Assembly: GCF_000166395.1 (NCBI RefSeq)
Contig: NC_014655.1
Location: 868,001-932,000 of the forward strand
Length of the DNA stretch: 64,000 nucleotides
Direction: 5' to 3'
Origin: Leadbetterella byssophila DSM 17132
GTDB lineage: Bacteria; Bacteroidota; Bacteroidia; Cytophagales; Spirosomataceae
This document shows, one piece after another, positions 1-8,407 of the stretch. The notes under the pieces are model-generated. The model worked only from the letters and a program-made list of their open reading frames with translations, did no database searches and was not told where the DNA came from. Each line of letters starts with the position of its first letter. Within the stretch, counting starts at the first letter, position 1. The position numbers were made by a program, and so were the translations under genes.

Positions 1-1001
1 AATGACGGCAAAATTTCAGTTTCATTTCCTTTTGAAACCTTTTTCCACGTTCCTATGACTTTGCCGTTATAAATAATTGTTGGGTAGAAAATACCGTTTT
101 TTGTAAATGCTATGGCTTGGTTTTCTGCTTCAATTGTAGCGGTTCTATCTTTATAACTTATGATTAGTTCGTCAAATGCAGGTAAAAAGTAAACCGAATC
201 ATCTTTATTGGTTTTCAAATTATCTGTTTCGTTCGTCCAATATTCTTCATTTTCAATGATGCTGGAAATGAATTTAGACTTAACCATTTCAAATGCTTTT
301 TTCGCATCAGAAACATTAAGTCCCGACCACCAAACAAAATCTTTTATCGTTACAGGACTTCGGCTTTGGATATATTTTTCCGCTAATCTTGCCAATGCTT
401 CATCTTTTTGTAAGGGTTTTGCCGCAGGTACTTTTCTATCAAATAAAGCATAAGTAAGTTGTTTGCCTACTCTTTCGCCATTGCAAACTATCATTTCCGT
501 TTCTGCCCTAAACATAATGTGGCTTGCCCGCAAATCATTTGTGGCAATTCCTTTTTTGTTGAGTTCGTTCATTATTTCTTCTCTGGTCAGGATTTCATTT
601 TTTTCTAAAAGTTTTCTGATTAAAGAATTACTTTTTTTCAAAACTGTTTCGTCAGAACCTAAACTTCGGTTCATTGATGCAACAGATTTATTAAGGTTCG
701 GTGCGGAAAGTTGCATCATCCATCTTACGTCATCCGCAGAAACCAAATGCCAAGTAGGTCTTAACAGATGCGTCCGTATAATTTTTCCGTTGTTTAAATC
801 ATCTTCAATTTGTTTGTCAAAAGCATTGTTAGGTAACCGAATGCCGATAGCCAATTTTGACATTGCATAATCCTGTGCCTGAATTGCACCCATCCATTCT
901 AAAACTTCTTGCGGTGTTTTAAGTTTCGGGTTGGAAATTTGCTGATTAATCAGTCTGTTTATTGCAATTTCATTCAAGGTCATTCGTATTTGATTATTCA
1001 T
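1..1001 (-). CDS. Winged-helix DNA-binding protein, AlkZ-like (3' end outside window)
   Basis: Translating the minus strand from ATG at 999-1001 gives an open frame of at least 333 codons running off the window edge, so the C terminus is missing. The N-terminal region contains WMGAIQAQDY followed by winged-helix-like segments, which matches the HTH_42 (PF06224) family. That family includes the AlkZ/YcaQ DNA glycosylases, where a Q-x-Q or Q-x-D motif is catalytic; the QAQ seen here fits. Function as a crosslink or alkylation glycosylase is inferred from the family only. The ATG lies 8 bp inside the end of the upstream VOC gene, so the two are probably translationally coupled. Both are in the island left of ssrA and may form one mobile cassette. 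Confidence 0.8.
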   Translation of the reverse strand, partial: MNNQIRMTLNEIAINRLINQQISNPKLKTPQEVLEWMGAIQAQDYAMSKLAIGIRLPNNAFDKQIEDDLNNGKIIRTHLLRPTWHLVSADDVRWMMQLSAPNLNKSVASMNRSLGSDETVLKKSNSLIRKLLEKNEILTREEIMNELNKKGIATNDLRASHIMFRAETEMIVCNGERVGKQLTYALFDRKVPAAKPLQKDEALARLAEKYIQSRSPVTIKDFVWWSGLNVSDAKKAFEMVKSKFISSIIENEEYWTNETDNLKTNKDDSVYFLPAFDELIISYKDRTATIEAENQAIAFTKNGIFYPTIIYNGKVIGTWKKVSKGNETEILPS

Positions 1002-1455
1002 TATTTTCTGACCAATCAAATGGAACTTCTTGTGTTAGTGCAAATAAATTACCGTCAGCGGCTTTCAGCACAGCCAATCTTGCTCCAGGCATATCTACGA
1101 CACCTGTATCAGGATTGTGATTATTTCCCTCCACTGCTTTGCCCTTGCCAATCTCTACCAAAGAACCGTCAGCAATTTCTACCATTGCTTTTGCTCCATT
1201 GGTTATAAAATAGCTGTGTGCTTTTTCTATATCTTCAACTTTCCAAAAAATCAATGGATAGTCAACCCAAGGAAGTCGTGAAAGTGAAATGTCCATATTC
1301 TCAATATTAAAAGAAGCAAAGTCCTCGTTTTGCCAAGTTGGTTCTTTGCCTAATAAAGAAGCCCAAGTATCAATGCCTTGATTCAAGTTTCTTGCAGGAT
1401 AAACTATTGAGGCAATCGTAGTAAGTCTGATTTCTGTTTCGTTCTTATTTTCCAT
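994..1455 (-). CDS. VOC (glyoxalase/bleomycin-resistance) family protein
   Basis: This 153-residue cytosolic protein has the vicinal-oxygen-chelate pattern. An early strand reads TIASIVYPARNLNQGIDTWA, a central segment reads PLIFWKVEDIEKAHSYF, and the last strand reads ARLAVLKAADGNLFAL, consistent with paired beta-alpha-beta-beta-beta modules. Family members bind small molecules or act as lyases, isomerases or resistance proteins; no substrate can be assigned. It precedes and overlaps the winged-helix gene by 8 bp. Upstream of it is a long palindrome at 1501-1710 rather than a shared promoter with the next gene, which suggests that this gene pair is a transferable unit. Confidence 0.8.
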   Translation of the reverse strand: MENKNETEIRLTTIASIVYPARNLNQGIDTWASLLGKEPTWQNEDFASFNIENMDISLSRLPWVDYPLIFWKVEDIEKAHSYFITNGAKAMVEIADGSLVEIGKGKAVEGNNHNPDTGVVDMPGARLAVLKAADGNLFALTQEVPFDWSENNE

Positions 1456-1500
1456 AGTTCATTATTTTTAAGTTGTTGAAATTTGGCAGGGTGGTCGGTT

Positions 1501-1710
1501 GGCATTGCCGCTAACGGGCCGCGGCTTGGCGAGAGTGCGGGATAAATTGAACCGAAAGTTCAATTTGGCACGAACGTTAGCCAAAGATGTGAGCCGTTGG
1601 CTAAATTAGTAAAAAAAGGCAAAGCTCACAGCTTTGGCGGATAGAAAGTACAAAAGTTGAATTTTGCACTTAACCCGCCATTTTGCCAAGCCGATGTTAG
1701 CTGATGCCGC
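1501..1710. repeat. Long imperfect palindrome, integron attC-like (copy 1)
   Basis: Nested arms are visible: GGCAT (1501-1505) with ATGCC (1704-1708), GCTAAC (1510-1515) with GTTAGC (1696-1701), and GGCTTGGC (1523-1530) with GCCAAGCC (1685-1692). An inner hairpin AATTGAAC/GTTCAATT lies near 1544-1567. The two-box geometry with outer GCTAAC/GTTAGC resembles R''-L''...L'-R' of integron cassette recombination sites. It occupies the whole non-coding gap between the VOC and DUF2750 genes. A second site with almost the same left arm is at 2120. No integrase gene is present in the window. Confidence 0.55.
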
Positions 1711-1711
1711 A

Positions 1712-2098
1712 TTAATATTTATCTAATTCTTCTTTTAAGTCATGAATAAATTCTTCTAAATCAACAACGAATCCAGTTTTCAAACCAACAGGAAAAACGT
1801 TTAGTAAATAGTTTTCATTTGAAATTAAATCAATTATTTCATCTTGAAAATCATCAAGAGATAGTTCTGTAATTTTATAGTTTTTCCATTCATCAATTAA
1901 ACATAATTCAGCAAATTCTTTAAAGTTCCATATAGGAAAAAGTTGATGATTTTCAAGCTCGGAAATTACGTAGTTATCATTTTCATTTTTTAATGTATAA
2001 AAGATTTCAAAATCTGCTAATTTTTTAATGAAATAATTATATCTATCAAAAGGATTTAGTTTTGAAACATTTTCAATTTCTTGAATATTTATTTTCAT
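1712..2098 (-). CDS. DUF2750 family protein
   Basis: This acidic cytosolic protein of 128 residues has the layout of DUF2750 (PF11042). It starts with RYNYFIKKLADFEIFYTLKN, then has the LFPIWNFKEFAELC motif (residues about 54-67), EWKNYKITELSLDDF, and a C-terminal VFPVGLKTGFVVDLEEF segment. The biochemical role of the family is unknown. No signal peptide or membrane segment is visible. It stands alone between two attC-like palindromes (1501-1710 and 2120-2247), exactly as a single-gene cassette would. It is on the same strand as the neighbouring cassette genes. Confidence 0.75.
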   Translation of the reverse strand: MKINIQEIENVSKLNPFDRYNYFIKKLADFEIFYTLKNENDNYVISELENHQLFPIWNFKEFAELCLIDEWKNYKITELSLDDFQDEIIDLISNENYLLNVFPVGLKTGFVVDLEEFIHDLKEELDKY

Positions 2099-2119
2099 AC
2101 GTTTTTTTGGGTGCGGTTT

Positions 2120-2247
2120 CAGCTAACGGGCCGCGTATTGGCGATAGTGGCGGATTAGAAAATAGAAACTTTCAATTTTGCATAAACATAGCAAACCCAT
2201 TTTTTTATTTGCTAATTTACATTTTTCACAATACCCAAAAATAGCTG
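2120..2247. repeat. Long imperfect palindrome, integron attC-like (copy 2)
   Basis: The left arm repeats the left arm of the site at 1510, GCTAACGGGCCGCG then ATTGGCGA. Pairing arms are CAGCTA (2120-2125) with TAGCTG (2242-2247) and GTATTG (2135-2140) with CAATAC (2229-2234). The paired bases differ from copy 1 in both arms together (GGCTTGGC there, GTATTG here), so pairing is conserved while sequence is not. The rest of the 2099-2388 gap, after 2247, shows no gene or other signal. Confidence 0.5.
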
Positions 2248-2388
2248 AAAAATTTTTCAGGCCATTACAAGGATGAATTATCTATAAGCTTATTAATGAA
2301 AGTCGTATGAAATGTCTCCACCTAACTGCGTTAAACACTATACAATTGGAGGCTTTTTAAATCCGCCCGATACTGGTTAAGGATTGGC

Positions 2389-3012
2389 TTACCAAGATTT
2401 GATATAAGAGGTGTCGCTCATTCTTTTGATAACCCTTTTTCCTGTGCTTGTTTGGTGTAAAAATGAGACACCTCCACTTACACCGTATAACTCAATTCTA
2501 TTTAATATTTCAGCTTCCAGCCCCAACCACATCGCATTGAATATGCTCAATGTATCTCCGTGGGAAACAATAATTATATTTTCATCATCATTGCTGATGA
2601 TTTCGTTGTAGAAAGGTACTAGTCTTTGCCAAACATCATATCTGGATTCTGCATCGTTAAAGCATTTATCGTAAATTGTTATTTCCTCATTTTCGATGTT
2701 TTCTTTTAGCCATTGTACAGATTTTCCGTTTGCTTTACCCAAACTCCTTTCTTTTAAAGCATCTGTTATCCGAGGTTGTATATCCAGCTTTTCTCCAATG
2801 ATTTCAGCAGTTTGTTTTGCTCTTTTAAGAGAGGATGTAAAAAGCGAAAATTCATTATTTTTAATCTCCAATTGTAGATTACAGGCCATATTTTCTGCTT
2901 GCTCAATTCCTTTTTCAGATAGTTCCCAGTCTGTCCATGAACCAACCATTCCATTAGTATGATGAATTGATTCGGGATGTTGGATGGTGATTATATTTTT
3001 CAATACGGTCAT
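2389..3012 (-). CDS. Histidine phosphatase superfamily protein with QHP in place of RHG
   Basis: The 207-residue protein follows the phosphoglycerate-mutase-like histidine phosphatase fold. The phospho-acceptor His is H12 in IQHPESIHH, the second Arg is in LFTSSLKRAKQTAE (R64), the acid is in ALKERSLG (E88), and the second His is in IIVSHGDT (H151). The usual RHG at the acceptor is QHP here, so the first phosphate-binding Arg is replaced by Gln (Q11). Activity may be altered. No signal peptide is seen. It lies next to the second attC-like palindrome on the same strand as the other cassette genes. Phosphatase or mutase function is inferred from family, and the substrate is unknown. Confidence 0.8.
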   Translation of the reverse strand: MTVLKNIITIQHPESIHHTNGMVGSWTDWELSEKGIEQAENMACNLQLEIKNNEFSLFTSSLKRAKQTAEIIGEKLDIQPRITDALKERSLGKANGKSVQWLKENIENEEITIYDKCFNDAESRYDVWQRLVPFYNEIISNDDENIIIVSHGDTLSIFNAMWLGLEAEILNRIELYGVSGGVSFLHQTSTGKRVIKRMSDTSYIKSW

Positions 3013-3173
3013 TTTGTTTTATAGTCTTTATGCAATGTTTGGTGACAGTATTGCGTCCGCACCGGGCGGAGAACATTCTAAACCAAAAAATAAGTAGGCA
3101 TTTTGTGCTAATTTAAAGAAAAACACAACACGAAATGTATTATAAGCTGAAAATGCTTAATGTTAGATTGTTA

Positions 3174-3311
3174 CTAATCCTGCTGTATCAAATGCTGTAA
3201 ATCGGGGTCGTTCTTGATACGCTCCATTTCGCTTTCAACAATTAGCAAAACGTCCGCTTTGACCTGCCTGTAATTGGCTTCAATGACCTGTTGACCAAAG
3301 GAAAGACCAAT
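3174..3311 (-). pseudogene. C-terminal tail of an unknown gene (mobile-element scar)
   Basis: The minus frame ending at TAG 3174-3176 encodes about 45 residues, including QQVIEANYRQVKADVLLIV and a charged end DPDLQHLIQQD, and is preceded by a stop at 3312-3314. No start codon or complete domain is present, so it looks like the C-terminal stub of a longer helical protein. It overlaps the plus-strand stub at 3282-3425, so a junction between two truncated genes lies near 3282-3311. I do not recognise the family. The 3013-3173 stretch before it holds no gene that I can support. Confidence 0.35.
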
Positions 3312-3425
3312 CTAATCAAAGGCATGAAAAACAATTCGGGCAATAAATTCAATGCCTATATCGTCATGAACGATAAAGCCGAAACCTCCTTTGAGTTTGA
3401 AAACAGGAAACCAAAACGAAAATAA
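3282..3425 (+). pseudogene. Tail of a DUF3945-like conjugative-element protein
   Basis: The plus frame ending at TAA 3423-3425 reads TKGKTNLIKGMKNNSGNKF and then NAYIVMNDKAETSFEF. This resembles the terminal repeat of DUF3945-type proteins carried by Bacteroidota conjugative elements, whose repeats end in a KGM...G..FNA motif. Only about 47 codons remain, with no start. Its proximity to rteC supports an origin in an integrative conjugative element that has since been mostly deleted. Family assignment is from memory of the motif and is tentative. Confidence 0.4.
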
Positions 3426-3474
3426 ATATTTTGTTTTTCGGACGGCATACAGCGTGAGGGATAGAAGCGACATC

Positions 3475-3503
3475 CTTTTGCGGTCCTGCAAGATCCGCAA
3501 AAG
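3475..3503. repeat. 9-bp inverted repeat
   Basis: CTTTTGCGG (3475-3483) and CCGCAAAAG (3495-3503) are perfect inverted copies separated by 11 nt. It lies between the DUF3945-like stub and rteC, close to a second, larger inverted repeat. It could be a relic of a conjugative-element control or transfer site, or a hairpin in the RteC transcript tail. Confidence 0.5.
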
Positions 3504-3522
3504 ATATAGCGGATAGCCCGAC

Positions 3523-3571
3523 CCGTCTGCATTTTTTCGATAGCCTGGGCATGGGGATAAAATGCAGACGG
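3523..3571. repeat. 13-bp inverted repeat
   Basis: CCGTCTGCATTTT (3523-3535) and AAAATGCAGACGG (3559-3571) are perfect inverted copies with a 23-nt spacer. It sits 16 bp beyond the rteC stop codon on the rteC downstream side. The long arms suggest a functional site of the former conjugative element (protein-binding or oriT-like) rather than an intrinsic terminator, because no T-run follows on the minus strand. Confidence 0.5.
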
Positions 3572-3586
3572 TGGCACGCCCAAATC

Positions 3587-4412
3587 CTACTTTTCGTCCT
3601 GCCCGTCCATTTTCTTGATAAGTTCCTCCCGAAGCGCATCAAGGAATTTGGTACGGTTCATCTTCCGGTTTCTCAACTCCAAATAAGTCTGATAAAAATT
3701 GCCCAAATCAATATCAAATGTGCTTTCAAAGTATTGGGCTACTTCCCTTATATCGTTGTTCCCGTTGTCAAATACATTTTGATAGTGCAGGGCATAAATC
3801 AGTTCTATCAAGGCTACTTTGCTACCTGTCCATTTCAGCTTCTTTTGGGTTTTCGATTTATCTTTTTGGAATTTGTTATACAACTGGTCTTCGATGTAAA
3901 CCTGTATCAAATCATTGGCTATTATCTTGGCGACCTTGTAATCATGTGACGTGGAAAAGGACTGGTCAGACTGGAAATAATAGGTGTCCAACCATAGCTT
4001 AATATCGTGGTTGCCCCGTAAAAACATTTTCTCGTCAAGGAACGAGTTATTGCTACGGTAGTACTTGTAAAAATCGAGGTTGTTGTCAAAGAACCTATTT
4101 AGCTTTTTCAGTTCTTTGTTGAGGTATTTCCTTATGGGCTTTGCTCTGTAGGGCTTCTTTGTCTCGATTTTATAAATGGCGTTGTAGTAAATGAGTTTTG
4201 CTAAAATAGCAGGTTTCTGATATTTGAAAAAACGGATTTCTTCATTCACATTCTTAAACCCTCTTTTCAAGACATATTCCTTTACTTCGGACAAGAATTG
4301 TACAATTACGTGTATAACAGCCTCTATTCGTTGTACAGAGCAATCAATCTATTCCAGTTTCGGTGATTGAGGTTTCCAGTTTAGAAAGTGTTTCATTGTA
4401 AAATTTATCCAT
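3587..4412 (-). pseudogene. rteC: RteC-like conjugative-element regulator, frameshifted
   Basis: The long frame (stop at 3587) carries the RteC body (PF09357), with EEIRFFKYQKPAILAKLIYY, a lysine/aromatic-rich middle LNRFFDNNLDFYKYYR, and YKVAKIIANDLIQVYIEDQL. RteC regulates excision of CTnDOT-type elements. The N-terminal part is in another frame: ATG at 4410-4412 starts MDKFYNETLSKLETSITE and meets a stop near 4356. The main frame picks up with CSVQRIEAVIHVI. A single 1-nt gain (or 2-nt loss) in between explains this. No rteA/rteB, tra genes or relaxase are nearby, so the gene is probably a dead remnant. Confidence 0.75.
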
Positions 4413-4440
4413 CCAATTATTTTAATTGCTATTTTATTAG

Positions 4441-4469
4441 AAATGCCTAAATCTGTTGTGTTTAGGCAT
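4441..4469 (-). terminator. Hairpin downstream of metallophosphoesterase gene
   Basis: AATGCCTAAA (4441-4450) pairs perfectly with TTTAGGCATT (4460-4469) around a 9-nt loop. On the minus strand it follows the metallophosphoesterase stop (4552) and precedes rteC. Only a weak T-rich tail follows, so termination is plausible but not certain. Confidence 0.4.
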
Positions 4470-4551
4470 TATCCAATTCCTCGTTTATAATTTTAGAGAG
4501 ATGACAGGGCTACCCATCATCTACACGCTATTTTTTTTTAATAAAGAATAG

Positions 4552-5799
4552 CTAAACACTGCCTTTCTGCAATTCAAAGATGGTGATTTCTGGAAGTATA
4601 CCCACACGACCGGGATATCCAAGAAATCCAAAACCAGCATTAACATATAGCTGCTTGTTTCCCTCCGAATAAAGCCCTGCCCATTCTTTGTAAATGTATT
4701 GCACAGGACTCCATTGGAAGTGTTCGCTCCGCACACCAAACTGCATCCCATGTGTATGTCCGGCAAACATTGCATCAACATCCGTATCTAATACCTGTTC
4801 ACGCCAATGCGATGGGTCGTGTGACAGGAGTAGTTTTACTGCTTCTTCCTCGGTTCCGAGTAATGCCTTTTGAATATTCCCTCTATTCGAAAAGTTCCTC
4901 GTACCCCAGTTTTCTACTCCCACGATGGAAATAGTTTCGTTATCCACTTTGACCTTGCGGTTCTCGTTGCGAAGCAAATCCCATCCCATGACCTTATGTG
5001 TGCCAACGAGGTTTTTGAGGTTTCGGTGCTTTTCGGGAGAATCCCCGTAACCGAAATGGTAATCGCCATAGTCATGGTTTCCGAGTACCGAGAATACCCC
5101 TAAATCGGCTTTCAACTTGGAAAACAAATCTTGATAGTCTCACATCTCCGAAGCAAGGTGATTGACCAAGTCGCCCGTAAAAAAAATCATATCCGGTTTT
5201 TCCCCCATCAATAACTCTATCCCACCTGATACCGCTTTTTTATTGTAAAACGAACCCGAATGCACATCCGAAATCTGTGCAATGGTCATACCATGAAAGG
5301 TTTGTGGAAGATTAGGCAGGTACAGCTTTTGCCAACGAATCCTATAATCGTATGCGCCCGAAATTACACCCCACGATAGCCCAAAGAACGGCAACGAAGC
5401 CACGACCAATCCCGACTTGAGCAAAAAATCGGAACGTGTGATTACATGCCTCTGCTTGTCTCCGATAAGTTGGGGAGAGGGAGTTTCTTTTTCTTTTTTT
5501 GGAAAGAGAAAACGGGAAATCCACACGCCTCCACGCCTAATGTCGTCAGTAACCAAGACCAGTCCATAGCTAAATTTACACATGGTCGTAATGATAAATG
5601 TAATCACAATACCGGAACGGTAAGCAAACGGAAAATCGGAGCGAAGTGCAGTGAATAACCCGATTAGGAGCATGATGCTATACCCCCACCACAGCCATCC
5701 AAACCATATTTTCTTCGCAAAGGGGATGCTCGACCCACGCAATGCGAAGAAAACATAAAAGTCCAAAGCGACAATAAGTATGGCATAGAAAAGAAGCAT
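4552..5799 (-). pseudogene. Membrane-anchored metallophosphoesterase interrupted by in-frame TGA
   Basis: Residues 1-219 and the following 191-residue frame are the same reading frame, separated by TGA at 5140-5142. The N-terminal part has membrane segments (MLLFYAILIVALDFYVFFAL and the GWLWWGYSIMLLIGLF region). The calcineurin-type motifs span the stop: ISDVHSG and FTGDLVNH before it, GNHDYGD, LLSHDPSHW and AGHTHG after it. All metal ligands are therefore encoded, but on different sides of the stop. The context SEM-*-DYQDLF suits an original Trp (TGG to TGA). The ATG is 9 bp downstream of the aldo/keto reductase stop, so the two were likely one operon. It is a pseudogene unless the TGA is a sequence error or read through. 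Confidence 0.75.
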
Positions 5800-5808
5800 A
5801 CGGTATAT

Positions 5809-6801
<993 letters not shown>

Positions 6802-6807
6802 TTAGTA

Positions 6808-6852
6808 CAAAATTGGCTCAATAAAAAATGAAACCATTTGCCATTTGGCAAA
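6808..6852 (-). promoter_or_regulatory. Promoter and Fnr-like operator of the aldo/keto reductase gene
   Basis: On the minus strand the perfect dyad TTTGCC-AAAT-GGCAAA (6852-6837) is followed after 21 nt by CAATTTTG (6815-6808), a near match to TAnnTTTG, and then TACTAA. The same arrangement with identical spacing occurs before the Crp-family gene. The dyad centre falls at about -41 relative to a start predicted from the -7 box, which is the class II activator position for CRP/FNR proteins. Confidence 0.65.
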
Positions 6853-6860
6853 AAGTGATT

Positions 6861-7430
6861 TTAGCGGATATTCTTTCTTATTCTGCTTAAAGATGATTGC
6901 GTAATGCCCAAATAGGAAGCGATATATGACAAAGGCACACGATTTACCAATGTTGGAAACTTCTCGATAAAGTCAAGGTAGCGTTCTGTTCCGTCCTGCG
7001 AAACCAATTCGCTTCTTCTTGCAATTTTTTCGGCGTGATGTTTAGTGATGATTTTTTGAATAATGCTATCCCAACCAATAATCGTTGCGGAAAGGTCTTT
7101 CCAATTTTGTTTTGAAAAAACAACCAATTTGCAATCGGTAATGGCAGACAGATATTCGGAAGGCGTAAAAACTTCATCAACTGTGTTTCCCGATAAAATC
7201 AAATGGTTTTCCTCAATAAAATAGCGTGTAATTTCTTCACCTTTGTTGTTGTAATAAAAAACACGAATAACACCGTCCGTAAGAAACCCAACCTGTCTAA
7301 CTGTTTTTCCCGCTTCCCAATAATATTCGTCTTTTTTGAGTTCTATTTCTGTCGCCTTGCTTGTAATCAAGTCTATCTGCTGTTTGTTCAAATTACCGAA
7401 CTGCAACAGGTAATTTATAAATTCTTCCAT
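6861..7430 (-). CDS. Crp/Fnr-family transcriptional regulator
   Basis: The 189-residue protein has an N-terminal cyclic-nucleotide-binding-like beta-roll (residues about 25-115; YWEAGKTVRQVGFLTDGVIRV) and a C-terminal helix-turn-helix (RVPLSYIASYLGITQSSLSRI, residues about 165-186). It lacks the FNR Fe-S cysteines and an obvious cAMP-binding RxS motif, as is usual in Bacteroidota members. The -7 box TAATTTTG is 4 nt before the ATG, so the mRNA is probably leaderless. A dyad centred 36.5 bp from the start of that box matches the one before the neighbouring aldo/keto reductase gene, which suggests autoregulation and a dedicated target. Confidence 0.85.
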   Translation of the reverse strand: MEEFINYLLQFGNLNKQQIDLITSKATEIELKKDEYYWEAGKTVRQVGFLTDGVIRVFYYNNKGEEITRYFIEENHLILSGNTVDEVFTPSEYLSAITDCKLVVFSKQNWKDLSATIIGWDSIIQKIITKHHAEKIARRSELVSQDGTERYLDFIEKFPTLVNRVPLSYIASYLGITQSSLSRIRKNIR

Positions 7431-7434
7431 AGTA

Positions 7435-7479
7435 CAAAATTATTAAATGGTTTGGTATGAAGATTTGCCAAATGACAAA
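7435..7479 (-). promoter_or_regulatory. Promoter and Fnr-like operator of the Crp-family gene
   Basis: On the minus strand the dyad TTTGTC-ATTT-GGCAAA (7479-7464, one mismatch) is followed after 21 nt by TAATTTTG (7442-7435), then TACT and the ATG. The half sites, the 21-nt spacing and the box with its trailing TACTA agree with the aldo/keto reductase upstream region. Confidence 0.65.
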
Positions 7480-8392
7480 ATGCAATATTATTTCTGTGTT
7501 TCCTGGAAAGGGGCGATTCAGTAAGAACAATTTTTGGGTAGCCATGCGAAACCCATTGTACTGTGGCAAAATATTCATACCTCCCTACAAAGAGGAAAAG
7601 GGATGTTTTGTCAAAGGACAACACGAGCCTTTAATCAGCGAAAAGACCTTTGCTGATGTGCAGGATATTCTCGATGGGAGAAAGAGGGTTGTAAAGCCTA
7701 AAATCGTGGCTATGGACAATCTACCGCTTAGAGGGTTTATTAAATGCCCTAACCCTAATTGTAATAGGATGCTCACAGGAAGTGCTTCAAAGGGAAAGAT
7801 GGGAAACTACTATTATTACTATCATTGTAGTTCCCCCTGCGGAACACGGTTCAAAGCAGACACGGCTAACGAGGCTTTCTTAAAACAACTGCGGTATATG
7901 TCGCCAAAAGAGGGTATGGTTGATGTTTTTATTGAAGCCTTTATAAAAGACTTTAATAACAAAACCAAAGCCCAAAACACCGAACGCACAAATATCATAG
8001 GTGAGATTGATGCGTTGAATAAACGCTATCAAAATGCACTATTAAAGAATGCCGATGGGGAAATGGCAGACGATGATTTCCAAGAAGTAAAGAAATTGAC
8101 CAAAGGGAAAATTGAGGTTTTGGAAAGAAGATTAAACGACTTGGCAGTAGTAGGAACGGAAATTAAAGATTTGGTAGCTTCTACCTTAAAAAAGGTCGCA
8201 AACATTGATAGACGCTATGAAAACGGCGATATTGAGGAAAAAAGGCTTATAGTGAGTTCGATATTCCCTGATTATTTAGAATTAGACGGTGTACAACATC
8301 GAACTCGGAGACTAAATCCAGCCATCGCTCTTAACTATGAGAAAAACAATAAGTTTCAGAAAAAAAATAAAGGGACAAGTCTTAATTTTTAG
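7457..8392 (+). pseudogene. Large serine recombinase, N-terminal catalytic domain missing
   Basis: From about residue 15 the product matches the middle and C-terminal parts of large serine recombinases. It has the recombinase domain (NNFWVAMRNPLYCGKIFIPP), a zinc ribbon with CPNPNC...CSSPCG (residues about 97-128), and a coiled-coil region (residues about 165-240). The resolvase domain with the nucleophilic Ser is absent, and the first 14 residues look like read-in from the neighbouring sequence, so the gene is 5'-truncated at about 7,490-7,510. It reads towards the ssrA 3' end and its last codons overlap the ssrA terminator hairpin. It probably encoded, or derives from, the integrase of the island. 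Confidence 0.75.
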
Positions 8393-8401
8393 ACTTGTCC
8401 C
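8361..8401 (-). terminator. Rho-independent terminator of ssrA
   Basis: GGGACAAGTCT (8372-8382) and AGACTTGTCCC (8391-8401) form a perfect 11-bp stem with an 8-nt loop. On the minus strand it is followed by a T-rich run (8371-8361). It begins 7 nt after the predicted tmRNA 3' end and overlaps the recombinase stop codon on the other strand. Confidence 0.8.
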
Positions 8402-8407
8402 CACATG

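Noticed and set aside
3013-3173. Third attC-like site after the histidine phosphatase gene
   Set aside because: A short AATGTTAG motif occurs at 3159-3166 but no pairing arm of useful length was found.
5140-5142. Selenocysteine (TGA) in the metallophosphoesterase
   Set aside because: The context suggests Trp, no SECIS-like hairpin was seen right after the codon, and metallophosphoesterases do not use Sec at this point.
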